Below are positions 50,728 to 60,051 of a DNA stretch of 64,000 bases, piece by piece. The stretch comes from Ectobacillus sp. JY-23 (lineage in GTDB: Bacteria > Bacillota > Bacilli > Bacillales > Bacillaceae_G): positions 496,001 to 560,000 of the forward strand of contig NZ_CP095462.1 in the NCBI RefSeq assembly GCF_023022965.1, in the 5' to 3' direction. A model generated the notes under the pieces. It searched no databases and was not told where the DNA came from. It saw only the letters and a list, made by a program, of their open reading frames with translations. The stretch's first letter is position 1, and the number at the start of each line of letters is the position of its first letter. Both the position numbers and the translations under genes were made by a program.

Positions 50728-50843
50728 GCTTGGTCACTCAGGACTTAAAGTGAGTGAAATTAGTTTGGGAAGTTGATGCTGTTTCAAAAGAAATTCCAAA
50801 TGAATTATTTAATGAGATTGATAACATTCTTACAAAACTATAA
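50714..50843 (+). pseudogene. Aldo/keto reductase reduced to its two ends
   Basis: From ATG 50714 the frame reads MKYRKLGHSGLKVSEISLGS and stops. The next frame then reads DAVSKEIPNELFNEIDNILT followed by KL and TAA 50841. The first is the N-terminus and the second the C-terminus of YhdN/IolS-type aldo/keto reductases. Some 270 codons between them are missing and the junction (about 50773-50776) is out of frame. Gene order suggests the reductase was once coupled to the phosphatase, which it overlaps by 14 bases. Confidence 0.88.
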
Positions 50844-50850
50844 AACTAAT

Positions 50851-50890
50851 ATGAAAAGAAACAGTTTTTACAAAAACTGTTTCTTTTCAT
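50851..50890. terminator. Bidirectional terminator between convergent units
   Basis: An 18-base perfect stem (ATGAAAAGAAACAGTTTT and complement) with loop TACA. It serves the alpha-amylase gene on the minus strand and the phosphatase/reductase remnant on the plus strand. Confidence 0.85.
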
Positions 50891-50898
50891 CTATCACA

Positions 50899-52461
<1,563 letters not shown>

Positions 52462-52467
52462 TTAATT

Positions 52468-52530
52468 TGTAGAACGCTTACATTTTAAAAATAACATAAA
52501 ATCATATTTATTTGTATTGAGAAAATTCAA
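52468..52530 (-). promoter_or_regulatory. Promoter and cre-like operator of the alpha-amylase gene
   Basis: TTGAAT (52525-52530), an 18-base spacer and TATGAT (52501-52506) on the minus strand. TGTAAGCGTTCTACA (52468-52482), downstream of the start point, is a 15-base near-palindrome resembling the cre of Bacillus amylase genes but with one extra base in its right arm. Confidence 0.65.
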
Positions 52531-52630
52531 CATAAACTTGTTTTTCGGAAAATGATTCTACTTCTTTGCTCCCTGACTCGACACAAGGTTTAATATCCAA
52601 TATATCCCCTTATCAAACCTGCACTACTAA

Positions 52631-52668
52631 CAACAAATAGGGGTGCATACAGCACGCCTTATTTGTTA
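52631..52668 (-). terminator. Probable terminator of the 58-residue membrane protein gene
   Basis: AACAAATA(G)GGGTGC pairs with GCACGCC(T)TATTTGTT around loop ATACA. There is no long T-run, and the base of the stem reaches the stop codon. Confidence 0.5.
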
Positions 52669-52842
52669 TAAAAAGCTTGAATCATTCCGAGGACTATTAT
52701 AATCCAACTTTGCCGACTCTTCATAAAACTCTTGATGATCACTTTTATATGGCTCACTGCTTCTATATTTACGCTGCATCCAGAAGCTCCCGCCAATTAA
52801 CACAGCACAAAGGCCCCAAAATACATAACCAATTATTGTCAT
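52666..52842 (-). CDS. Small membrane protein, unknown
   Basis: A 58-residue protein with one N-terminal helix (MTIIGYVFWGLCAVLIGGSFW) and a polar, acidic tail (YKSDHQEFYEESAKLDY). The second in-frame ATG (52840-52842) lies nine bases after AAAGG and is preferred; the first touches the site. It is divergent from another small membrane protein of similar design (YYKSDHEQ in its tail), so the pair may be related. No family recognised. Confidence 0.6.
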   Translation of the reverse strand: MTIIGYVFWGLCAVLIGGSFWMQRKYRSSEPYKSDHQEFYEESAKLDYNSPRNDSSFL

Positions 52843-52938
52843 ATGTTTCATCCTTTCGTCTCGTCTTTTCTACTTTATATATTCGCTTCATACTATCTAT
52901 TTGTCCTGCAACATATCTTGTAAAAGGAGGTGTTTGAA

Positions 52939-53100
52939 ATGTCCATTATCTTTTTATGTGTATGCGGCTTTCTTTTCTTATCTTCTGTTTTTGTGCTGTA
53001 TATCCAAAGAAATAACATGCCTGCGCCCTATTATAAAAGTGATCACGAACAAATGATTGCTTGTATGAGATCTGTTACAAGAAAGCAATATTGGCAGTAG
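52939..53100 (+). CDS. Small membrane protein, unknown
   Basis: A 53-residue protein, MSIIFLCVCGFLFLSSVFVL as membrane helix followed by YIQRNNMPAPYYKSDHEQ and MIACMRSVTRKQYWQ. AAAGGAGGTG lies seven bases before ATG, one of the strongest ribosome sites in the window, supporting a real gene. Its tail shares YKSDH with the divergent 58-residue protein. No family is recognised. There is no clear terminator behind it; a TnpB scrap follows. Confidence 0.65.
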   Translation: MSIIFLCVCGFLFLSSVFVLYIQRNNMPAPYYKSDHEQMIACMRSVTRKQYWQ

Positions 53101-53166
53101 TAACTTCTATTCTTGCGTACTTCTGCTATTCCATCTAAAACAACGGCTCTGATGAACCTCCCCTCC

Positions 53167-53289
53167 TTACCGGCTCCCGCCGCTTGAAGAAGGAGATTTC
53201 TTTTGGGATATGTTAATTTCTGCTACAGAAGTTCGCTTTTCTCGTAGGAGTCTCTCCCTTTCATTCCCACCAACAAGTGCTAATTCGCA
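53167..53289 (-). pseudogene. C-terminal remnant of an IS605/IS1341-type TnpB
   Basis: The minus strand encodes ELALVGGNERERLLREKRTS, VAEINISQKKSP and SSSGGSR before TAA 53167-53169. This is the typical disordered end of IS605-family TnpB proteins in Bacillus. About 65 bases of GC-rich sequence after the stop (53101-53166) could be the old right end of the element. No other part of tnpB or a tnpA is present. The rest of the gap, 53290-53434, is AT-rich and shows only the ribosome site of the next gene. Confidence 0.7.
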
Positions 53290-53434
53290 ACATTAAGCTC
53301 TGATAAAAAATCTAATATTAAGATTTTAAAACTTTCTCAAATATTTTTTGAATATTGAGATTTTTTAAAAGGAGGATTTTCTTCCTCTTTTGTAGAATAA
53401 ATGGTGTTGTACAAAAAAGAAGGAGAATTTTCGC

Positions 53435-54355
53435 ATGATTACACTACAAGAAGCTACATTTGAAGATGCCCATGCTTTGACAGCCTTACAGACAGCTGCC
53501 TTTGATTGCCATGCTTTACAATGGGGCTCTTGGACAAAAGATGGTTCTTCAAATGGACCGGGCGGATATAATTCACTACAGCACATTCTTTACAGCATTA
53601 AAATTACCCATTTCTATAAGATTATGTTTAATCATACAATCGCAGGCGGTATCTCCATATTCACATCCGGTAACAAACATGCAGTTGTTGATAAACTATT
53701 TATTGCTCCTGAATTTCAAAATAAGAACATTGGAACACAGACCATGTATTTGATAGAGCGTGAATTTCCCCGTGTATATCGCTGGGAGTTAGGAACATCT
53801 GCCAAAAGCAAAGCCAATCATCATTTTTATGAAAAACTCAGCTATAAGAAAACATTTCAAGATGAAAACTATATCTATTTTGAGAAAAAGAAAGCTCATT
53901 TATCAGATTCGACTGTTAAGTTATTTTCAAATAGCGATTTATCTCGTGCTGAGTTTGAAGATTGCTCGCTTACAAGTGCAGACTTCTTCTCTGTTAATCT
54001 AGAGAAAGCCACAATTTCAAATGCTAATATGAGTCATATGACCTTACATGATATTAATCTATCACAAACAACACTACATAATATTAATATGAGCGGTGCA
54101 AACTTTGGTGATATGAACCTCAATCATATCGAGCTTTGCCAAGCTTCTCTTGGCGGTGCCTATATACATGATACAAACCTCGGTTGGCATGAATCGCACG
54201 GTCCTATTACATTTGAACGTTGTGACCTGACAGAAAGTACCTTATCAAACTGTGTGCTGCGCGGCGTAAACATCCAAGATTGTGATATAACAGATATGAA
54301 AATTAACGGTGTTTCAGTGGAAGAGCTATTACGTATATACCAGGAAAAAATATAA
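53435..54355 (+). CDS. Fusion of a GNAT acetyltransferase and a pentapeptide-repeat domain
   Basis: A 306-residue cytosolic protein. Residues 1-150 form a GNAT domain (LQEATFEDAHALTALQTAAF, VDKLFIAPEFQNKNIGTQTMYLIE with QNKNIG in the acetyl-CoA loop, KSKANHHFYEKLSYKKTF). Residues about 160-290 are pentapeptide repeats of the A(D/N)Lxx type (NSDLSRAEFEDCSLTSADFF, SNANMSHMTLHDINL, SGANFGDMNLNHIEL), expected to fold as a right-handed beta helix. GNAT and pentapeptide domains occur separately in resistance proteins; the joint function is unknown. AAGGAG precedes ATG. Confidence 0.88.
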   Translation: MITLQEATFEDAHALTALQTAAFDCHALQWGSWTKDGSSNGPGGYNSLQHILYSIKITHFYKIMFNHTIAGGISIFTSGNKHAVVDKLFIAPEFQNKNIGTQTMYLIEREFPRVYRWELGTSAKSKANHHFYEKLSYKKTFQDENYIYFEKKKAHLSDSTVKLFSNSDLSRAEFEDCSLTSADFFSVNLEKATISNANMSHMTLHDINLSQTTLHNINMSGANFGDMNLNHIELCQASLGGAYIHDTNLGWHESHGPITFERCDLTESTLSNCVLRGVNIQDCDITDMKINGVSVEELLRIYQEKI

Positions 54356-54387
54356 ACTAAAAAGCAGCACTCATGCTGCTTTTTAGT
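54356..54387. terminator. Bidirectional terminator
   Basis: ACTAAAAAGCAGCA-CTCA-TGCTGCTTTTTAGT, a 14-base perfect stem, directly after the GNAT fusion gene and facing the DUF2651 gene from the other side. Confidence 0.88.
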
Positions 54388-54420
54388 TTGGTAAGCGATT
54401 GCATTGCTCTACTATATATT

Positions 54421-54654
54421 TCATACAAGCAATTGTATTGTAAACTTCATGATAAGACTTACTAGCAATGCTAATGCTGTATACACAAACACCCAAAAGA
54501 AAAAAGTCGTATTAAACAGGATCAATGTTAGCATCAAAAAGAATCCAAATACCGCAAGCGGTACAACATACCACTTTTTTAGGATGATATACCCTGCAAT
54601 CGATGCCCCCACTACTAAAATTGGAAAAATAAACAGTACCAAAAGAAATTCCAT
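54421..54654 (-). CDS. DUF2651 family membrane protein (YbeF-like)
   Basis: A 77-residue protein with three hydrophobic segments. MEFLLVLFIFPILVVGASIAGYIILKKWYVVPLAVFGFF, followed by ILFNTTFFFWVFVYTALALLVSLIM, matches the DUF2651/YbeF family of small Bacillus membrane proteins of unknown function. GGGAGG lies before ATG. It is convergent with the GNAT fusion gene, sharing its terminator region. Confidence 0.82.
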   Translation of the reverse strand: MEFLLVLFIFPILVVGASIAGYIILKKWYVVPLAVFGFFLMLTLILFNTTFFFWVFVYTALALLVSLIMKFTIQLLV

Positions 54655-54824
54655 ACGAAACCTCCCTACATATACTTTCCATATATTTATATTCTTGCAT
54701 TACACTATATTTACCTTTAAGAAAATATATTAACTACGGGTAGAAAAACAAGCATGTTAGCAGGAATTTTCTAATTTTCTACGAATATATGTATGCTTTA
54801 TGTCATATAAAAAAGGATGGTTTT

Positions 54825-55388
54825 ATGAAGATACTTTTTATTGCGTATCCTCAATATGCTGACTTCGAGATTGCTCACACCTTATTTTTCCTTCGTAAAG
54901 CTGGGAAGGCTACTATTGTTACTGCGACCGTGAATGGAACATCAGTAGAGAGCTTAGGAGGATTGTATACATCATCGCAACTGGCTATTGAGGATGTCTC
55001 CTTGCAAGAATATGCGCTTATTTTACTTTCCGGTGGTGATGGTATTGATGAAATAATGGATAATCAACACGTTCAATCCTTGTTACAGGAAGCTGTTTCC
55101 TTACAAGTCCCGATTGCTTCCATATGTGCGTCGGCAGTGCTGCTTGGAAAAGCCGGTTTATTACAAAACAAGGCATTTACTTGTTTGCCAAATACATATG
55201 AAATGTTTAAAAAAGCCTTTAACGGTGCCATTTATACAGGTGCAAATATTGAGGTTTCAGATGCATTCATTACTGCAAAAGGAACGGCCTTTGCGGAGTT
55301 TACAGTGGCGGTCGGCCGTACACTCAGAATATGGAAAGATGAGGGGCACGCTGCTCATACTTTACGTTTTTGTAAGGGAGATTTATAA
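54825..55388 (+). CDS. DJ-1/PfpI family protein
   Basis: A 187-residue class I glutamine-amidotransferase-like protein. The nucleophile elbow is PIASICASAVLLGKAGLL with the conserved cysteine (about 101), and LILLSGGDGIDEIMDN and a Glu near the N-terminus (YADFEIAHTLFFLR) complete the pattern. Relatives act as glyoxalase-type deglycases or stress chaperones; which applies here is unknown. ATG 54825 is used, eight bases after AAGG. A YhhN gene follows after 39 bases, perhaps in one transcript. Confidence 0.9.
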   Translation: MKILFIAYPQYADFEIAHTLFFLRKAGKATIVTATVNGTSVESLGGLYTSSQLAIEDVSLQEYALILLSGGDGIDEIMDNQHVQSLLQEAVSLQVPIASICASAVLLGKAGLLQNKAFTCLPNTYEMFKKAFNGAIYTGANIEVSDAFITAKGTAFAEFTVAVGRTLRIWKDEGHAAHTLRFCKGDL

Positions 55389-55427
55389 CAAAAGAGGTTG
55401 AACATATATAATGAAAGGAAGAACAAC

Positions 55428-56105
55428 ATGAAGTGGATGTATATGTTGCTTTTAACTCAAGTTCTTGTATTTATCATCGGATGGGTGACAGCCTTACAAA
55501 ACAAGAGTAGAGAAACAAATAAAGAGCTACCTCTTTGGACAAGGCTCACTCTCAGCTTTTCACTGAGCGGCGTAGCTTTGTTGTTTTGGTTAAATCATTT
55601 AGATTCGCCCTACCATAGATGGGTATTTTGGGGTATGCTATTGTCCACGCTGGGAGATTTATTTATGGCCGGCTTAATCCCCTTTGCAAATCATTTGATT
55701 GGCGGGATGATTACATTCAGCATCGCACATGTTTTTTATGTTGTTGCATTTATCCAAACTGCAGACGTGACAGAACACCTCTTTACGAGCGTTCTCATCT
55801 ACGGCGCTTTCCTTATTATTGGATGGATATTCTTTATCAGAAATCCGGCAGAATCTAAAATTTTCACAGTCGGTGCTTTGCTATATGGTTTGTGGGTGGG
55901 GGGCATGGCGGCTGTAGGGTTGGCATTGGCATTGAAGCTAGGTGGCGCATGGTGGTGGGTTGCTATCGGCGGTTCTCTGTTTGTTCTATCTGATTTTTTA
56001 ATTGGTATGACCGAAATTGGTAAACATCCGCTGCGCCACGCACCATTATGGATTTGGGGAACTTATGTTGCCGCACAAATGGGAATTATCTATGCCTCTC
56101 TATGA
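55428..56105 (+). CDS. YhhN family membrane protein (lysoplasmalogenase-like)
   Basis: A 225-residue membrane protein with about eight hydrophobic segments. LLSTLGDLFMAG, GGMITFSIAHVFYVVAF, VGALLYGLWVGGMAAVGLAL and GGSLFVLSDFLIGMTEIG are conserved in the YhhN/TMEM86 family, whose animal member cleaves the vinyl ether of lysoplasmalogen. The conserved Asp residues of the family (GDLFM, SDFLIG) are present. ATG 55428 follows AAAGGAAG. A strong terminator follows. Confidence 0.88.
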   Translation: MKWMYMLLLTQVLVFIIGWVTALQNKSRETNKELPLWTRLTLSFSLSGVALLFWLNHLDSPYHRWVFWGMLLSTLGDLFMAGLIPFANHLIGGMITFSIAHVFYVVAFIQTADVTEHLFTSVLIYGAFLIIGWIFFIRNPAESKIFTVGALLYGLWVGGMAAVGLALALKLGGAWWWVAIGGSLFVLSDFLIGMTEIGKHPLRHAPLWIWGTYVAAQMGIIYASL

Positions 56106-56133
56106 ATCAACATACACTCTTACAATGGAAATT

Positions 56134-56166
56134 AAAAAAACGAGGTGCTTGTAACACCTCGTTTTT
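56134..56166. terminator. Shared terminator of YhhN and TetR genes
   Basis: AAAACGAGGTG-CTTGTAA-CACCTCGTTTT with T-rich sequence on either side. The right arm ends at the TetR stop codon (56165). Confidence 0.88.
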
Positions 56167-56815
56167 ACTTCGGTTTCGTAATATCATTCACAATAAAATA
56201 AATCGCATCTTCTATTTCTTCATCACTTACGGTTTGCTTGTTTAACAGCACGAACCGGGAAACGAAAAAGCCGCCAAAAAACGTAAGCAGCATATTTAAA
56301 ATTTTTTCACTCGGCAAATTGATTAACTCACCGCGCTCCTTAAATGCATCAATGATGCGTAGTAAACGGGATGAGATATTTTCATATAACAAAGGAAGCA
56401 ATTCTTGTTTCATTTCCTCTTTATAGATTACTTCTTTAATAATTACTTGAAAAATTTCGCGATTTTCGGTGATAAAGGCGACTCGGTTTTGCAATAACAC
56501 CCGCAAAAATTCCTCAAAGGTAGTAAGCGGATTCTTCATCACCTGCCCCATCACCTCTTCCGCAATGGCAGGGAAAAACTCTTTTATATACGGAACAATA
56601 ATAGACAATAATAACTTATCCTTTGTACCGAAATGCTTAAAGATCGTTCCTTCTGCAACGCCTGCCAACTTGGCAATTTCCGCTGTTGATGTATTCGAGT
56701 ACCCTTTTTCTGCAAATATTTGAATTGCCGCATCTACAATTTGCTTTTGCTTTTCTGTTTGTTTGGTTGTATGCATTTGTGTCATGATTTCTTCTAATAA
56801 TCTGCCTTTAGACAA
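56165..56815 (-). CDS. TetR/AcrR family transcriptional regulator
   Basis: A 216-residue regulator. The HTH is at about residues 18-65 (KQKQIVDAAIQIFAEKGYSNTSTAEIAKLAGVAEGTIFKHFGTKDKLLL), followed by a helical ligand domain typical of the YhgD-like group. It is third in the operon behind the ABC exporter and should repress it through two palindromes at the promoter; ligand unknown. The TTG start (56813-56815) has AAGGGAAG nine bases upstream. ATG 56785 is the alternative. Confidence 0.88.
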   Translation of the reverse strand: MSKGRLLEEIMTQMHTTKQTEKQKQIVDAAIQIFAEKGYSNTSTAEIAKLAGVAEGTIFKHFGTKDKLLLSIIVPYIKEFFPAIAEEVMGQVMKNPLTTFEEFLRVLLQNRVAFITENREIFQVIIKEVIYKEEMKQELLPLLYENISSRLLRIIDAFKERGELINLPSEKILNMLLTFFGGFFVSRFVLLNKQTVSDEEIEDAIYFIVNDITKPK

Positions 56816-56842
56816 GCCGTTCCACTTCCCTTCGCCCCTTCA

Positions 56843-57895
56843 TTATAGCTTGCGATACTTTTTTAAAGCAAATAAATTCAAAATGATAAATGCGGTGGCA
56901 AAGGCAAGTAACACATATAAATCATAACGAATTTCATAAAGTTCTACCCCTTTATACATGACACCCTTTAATGCATGACCTGCATAGTAAAGCGGCATGA
57001 TTTTCCCAATCCATTGTAGCCAATTTGCCATACTCTCTAACGGGAAAATCCCTGAGAAAAACACCTGTGGAATTGCTACAATTGGGATAAACTGCATCAT
57101 TTGAAACTCGGACGTTGCAAAAGAAGAAAGAAGCAATCCTAGCGATAAAGCAACTAAAGCTAATAAGAGGTTGATAAGAATTACACTTCCAATAGAACCA
57201 ACCATTATAATGTCTAATACATGAACTGCATATAAAACAACAATAACAGTCTGTATAACGGCAAACGTGCCAAACCCGATTAAATATGCGGTCACAATTT
57301 CCCATCTTCTAATCGGCGTAGCCATGAGGCGTTCTAGTGTACCGGTTGTTTTTTCATTTAACAAGCCAATTCCAGAAATTAAAAATACAAAAAACAGAAC
57401 GAAAAAGCCAATTAAAATGGGGCTGAATACATCAAAAACCTCTGTTTCTTCACTTCCGTATACATATTTAGTTTGAATAGAGCTTTGCTGAAGTGATGCT
57501 GTATTCATCTCAGCTTGTTGTAAAGATTGACTGCTGATCACTTGTTTAATTCTGAAAAGGAGACCTTTAGCCGTTGTCGGATCGCTATTTAATAACGTAA
57601 TCGTTGTTTGTTCATTTGTAATTTTTAGGAATCCGTCTAACTCCTTCTCCTTCATGACCTCTTTCACATTTGAAGCATCACTGAACTTCACAACATGAAT
57701 ATTTGTATCTTCTAATTGCTTTACAATTGACTCACTTACGTTTTGAACACCTAATTTCAGCTTCGTTTCATCACCATTAAAAACTAAGCTCATAAGAGTA
57801 AGGATTAGCAGCGGCGCTACAAACAATAATGCCATCGTGCGTTTGTCTCGGGACATTTGCTTAAAAATTCGTTTAACCAGTGCAGTTATTCTCAT
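56843..57895 (-). CDS. ABC-2 type transporter permease
   Basis: A 350-residue exporter subunit. An N-terminal helix is followed by a large extracellular domain (about 40-175), then five helices. The segment IGLLNEKTTGTLERLMATPIRRWEIVTAYLIG is the ABC-2 signature and FFSGIFPLESMANWLQWIGKIMPLYYAGHAL a common C-terminal motif. It overlaps the ATPase gene by four bases and precedes the TetR gene, forming a regulated export system for an unknown, probably toxic compound. Confidence 0.92.
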   Translation of the reverse strand: MRITALVKRIFKQMSRDKRTMALLFVAPLLILTLMSLVFNGDETKLKLGVQNVSESIVKQLEDTNIHVVKFSDASNVKEVMKEKELDGFLKITNEQTTITLLNSDPTTAKGLLFRIKQVISSQSLQQAEMNTASLQQSSIQTKYVYGSEETEVFDVFSPILIGFFVLFFVFLISGIGLLNEKTTGTLERLMATPIRRWEIVTAYLIGFGTFAVIQTVIVVLYAVHVLDIIMVGSIGSVILINLLLALVALSLGLLLSSFATSEFQMMQFIPIVAIPQVFFSGIFPLESMANWLQWIGKIMPLYYAGHALKGVMYKGVELYEIRYDLYVLLAFATAFIILNLFALKKYRKL

Positions 57896-58617
57896 TTTCC
57901 TTTCCTCCCTGCATACAGGAATACTTCATCAAAATTGTTTGCATCGTAGCGCTCCTTCAATTCCCCAGGTGTACCCGTCGCAATAATGGCTCCGTCTCTA
58001 ACCATGGAAATATAATCGCACCTTTCTGCTTCATCCATCACGTGTGTGGTTACAATGATGGTTTTTCTCTCTTCAGTTTTTAATCTTATCAGTTCATTCC
58101 AAATACTCAATCGTAATTCCGGATCGATTCCGACAGTCGGCTCATCTAAAATAAGGACTTGTGGATTTTGCACCAAAGCGATAGCTAAAGAAAGACGGCG
58201 CTTCATCCCTCCGGAATATGCCGCAACTTTTTTGTTTAAATCGTCTGTTAGATTCACGAGACGAGCTGCATAGGAAATTCTTTCATTCATTTCCGTCTTG
58301 CGAAGCTTATAAAGGGATGCAAAAAACAATAAGTTTTCCTTGCCAGTCAGCTGTGTGTATAAGGCATCGGACTGGGCCATGTAGCCAATGTTCTGTAAAA
58401 TCTGTAGGTTGGGCATTTTCTGATCCAATACATGAATAGAACCGGAATCCGGTACATCCATGCCGACAATCAATTTAATTAAGGTTGTTTTCCCTGCACC
58501 GGAAGGTCCAATGAAACCATAAATATTTCCCTGCTCAATTGTAAAATCCACTTTACGTAATACAACCTTTTTACCATAACTTTTACTGACATTTTGAATT
58601 TTAATTGTTTCTTTCAT
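57892..58617 (-). CDS. ABC transporter ATP-binding protein
   Basis: A 241-residue ATPase with Walker A GPSGAGKTT (about 36), Q-loop GYMAQSDALY, signature YSGGMKRRLSLA, Walker B VLILDEPTVGIDP and switch His in IVTTHVMDEAERC. It is the first gene of a three-gene operon with the ABC-2 permease and TetR. AGGAGGGG lies before ATG. Upstream are two palindromic operators around a promoter. Confidence 0.94.
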   Translation of the reverse strand: MKETIKIQNVSKSYGKKVVLRKVDFTIEQGNIYGFIGPSGAGKTTLIKLIVGMDVPDSGSIHVLDQKMPNLQILQNIGYMAQSDALYTQLTGKENLLFFASLYKLRKTEMNERISYAARLVNLTDDLNKKVAAYSGGMKRRLSLAIALVQNPQVLILDEPTVGIDPELRLSIWNELIRLKTEERKTIIVTTHVMDEAERCDYISMVRDGAIIATGTPGELKERYDANNFDEVFLYAGRKGK

Positions 58618-58634
58618 AATACCCCTCCTACAAA

Positions 58635-58705
58635 AGTGAGTGATTACTCACTATTATATTAACACTCCTCCCAGAGGGTTTCAACCAAAAAGTGAGTAAT
58701 CACTT
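58635..58705 (-). promoter_or_regulatory. Promoter flanked by two TetR-type operators
   Basis: On the minus strand TTGAAA (58679-58684), a 17-base spacer and TAATAT (58656-58661). Operator 1, AGTGAGTGATTACTCACT (58635-58652), sits just downstream of the -10 box. Operator 2, AAGTGAGTAATCACTT (58690-58705), sits just upstream of the -35 box. Both share the half-site AGTGA-GTNAT, so binding at either should block the exporter operon. Confidence 0.8.
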
Positions 58706-58748
58706 CATTTTGTTTTTAAATTAAGGATGCGCACATTGCTATATGTAT

Positions 58749-58776
58749 AAAAACAGCTCTTCTATACAGAAGAGCC
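58749..58776 (-). terminator. Terminator of the manganese catalase gene
   Basis: GCTCTTCT-ATAC-AGAAGAGC with TGTTTTTATAC following on the minus strand. Confidence 0.85.
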
Positions 58777-58780
58777 TGAT

Positions 58781-59677
58781 TTAGATTCCCGCTGACCGCT
58801 GTAAACGCTGTAAAATCTCCATAAATTCCGCCTGCCCTATTCCTGGTGCAAATTCCTCGGGCAGTTCATCAAGCTCCGGCACTGGTCCGCCTGTTGGTAA
58901 TTTATCTTCTACTACAAGCGGCCGGCCGTCTTCTGGATGCGGTCCCTTCCAAATCTTTGAAAGATCCTTATAATCATCGTCACTAAAGCGATACAGCTTT
59001 AAATGCAGTCCCTGGTCTTCAAACTTTTTCGCTGCTGAAAAAGCTTTGTTAGACAAATTAGGAATTGGTAGCATTTTTGTAACATCTACCCCTGTCGCCA
59101 TTTCAAGTGCACGAGCATAAGCAACAACATGCACACCCCCGCGTACAAGTAAATAACCAATCATTTCACGCGCCACCGGATGCTCCGTCATTTCGTATAC
59201 ACGCATTTTATGCGTACGTGCACCACATTCGAGGAAAAAGTTATGCAGCAGATCCATAATTAAATTACCGCTACTAAATACATTATCTCCCGTCCAAGCT
59301 CTACCCATGGAATCTGCGACAACAGCTGTTTGCGCAGTTGCGATAAAGTGGTGCGTATTGCGCTTGTCTTTGCCATGCTGCATAGGTGTAACATCCGGGT
59401 CACCTGGGAAAGTGGTACCGGTCAAGCATAGGTTAATCGCAGTCGTAACAAGTTCCACATGCCCAAATTCCTCTGCGGTAATATTAGCAACTAGGTCATA
59501 AAATGGCTTCAGTTTCTTCTTACCGCGAAAGTTAAAGGATTGAAACATATAGTTATTTAAAGTAGACATTTCCCCGAATTTACCGCCCAGCAGTTCCTGT
59601 ACAGCAGCGGCGGCGTTCGCATCCGCATACTTGGATTCCGGAAGTGGAATTAACAGTCGATCGATGCGTTTGAACAC
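58781..59677 (-). CDS. Manganese catalase
   Basis: A 298-residue ferritin-like catalase that splits hydrogen peroxide at a two-manganese site. Ligand regions are AAAAVQELLGGKFGEMSTLNNYMFQSFNFRG (first Glu), NITAEEFGHVELV (Glu and His) and the later LLHNFFLECGARTHKMRVYEMTEHPVAREM with Glu and His ligands. The C-terminal tail carries FAPGIGQAEFMEILQRL. The full length distinguishes it from the shorter CotJC. The start is GTG, eight bases after GGAGG. It appears monocistronic. Confidence 0.94.
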   Translation of the reverse strand: MFKRIDRLLIPLPESKYADANAAAAVQELLGGKFGEMSTLNNYMFQSFNFRGKKKLKPFYDLVANITAEEFGHVELVTTAINLCLTGTTFPGDPDVTPMQHGKDKRNTHHFIATAQTAVVADSMGRAWTGDNVFSSGNLIMDLLHNFFLECGARTHKMRVYEMTEHPVAREMIGYLLVRGGVHVVAYARALEMATGVDVTKMLPIPNLSNKAFSAAKKFEDQGLHLKLYRFSDDDYKDLSKIWKGPHPEDGRPLVVEDKLPTGGPVPELDELPEEFAPGIGQAEFMEILQRLQRSAGI

Positions 59678-59744
59678 AATGCGTTCCTCCTTTTCATCAT
59701 AACCGTCTCTATGTTTCTATGAAAAGAAGGGGTTGTTTCATACC

Positions 59745-59990
59745 TTACAATTCTGGCATAATCCAAACGATTTGCTGAATACGAACAAAAAACGGTGCGT
59801 TTTTCTCCTCAATAACGATGTGATCAGGCTTGACATCTTTTAGTACACCTCTTACTGCACCGCGTACTGTATCTACAACCAGCCGTTTACCTACAACGGA
59901 TTGTAATGTTTGCACAACATACGGATCTACTGACGAAACAACTTCTCCTTTTAACTGATAACCGTTGCGAAAATCATGGTCCATATACAT
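59745..59990 (-). CDS. yuzF: YuzF family protein (DUF2642)
   Basis: An 81-residue protein of the LSm-like DUF2642 group. It has VVSSVDPYVVQTLQSVVGKRLVVDTVRGAVRGVLKDVKPDHIVIEE and FFVRIQQIVWIMPE. YuzF relatives are small, often sporulation-linked proteins of unknown role in Bacillus. ATG 59988-59990 follows GAGGGGAG by seven bases. It is alone between the catalase and the carotenoid genes. Confidence 0.85.
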   Translation of the reverse strand: MYMDHDFRNGYQLKGEVVSSVDPYVVQTLQSVVGKRLVVDTVRGAVRGVLKDVKPDHIVIEEKNAPFFVRIQQIVWIMPEL

Positions 59991-60051
59991 GACACATCTC
60001 CCCTCTGTCATTCATTCGATTCAGTGTATGAACACAGAGTCATACATGTGC

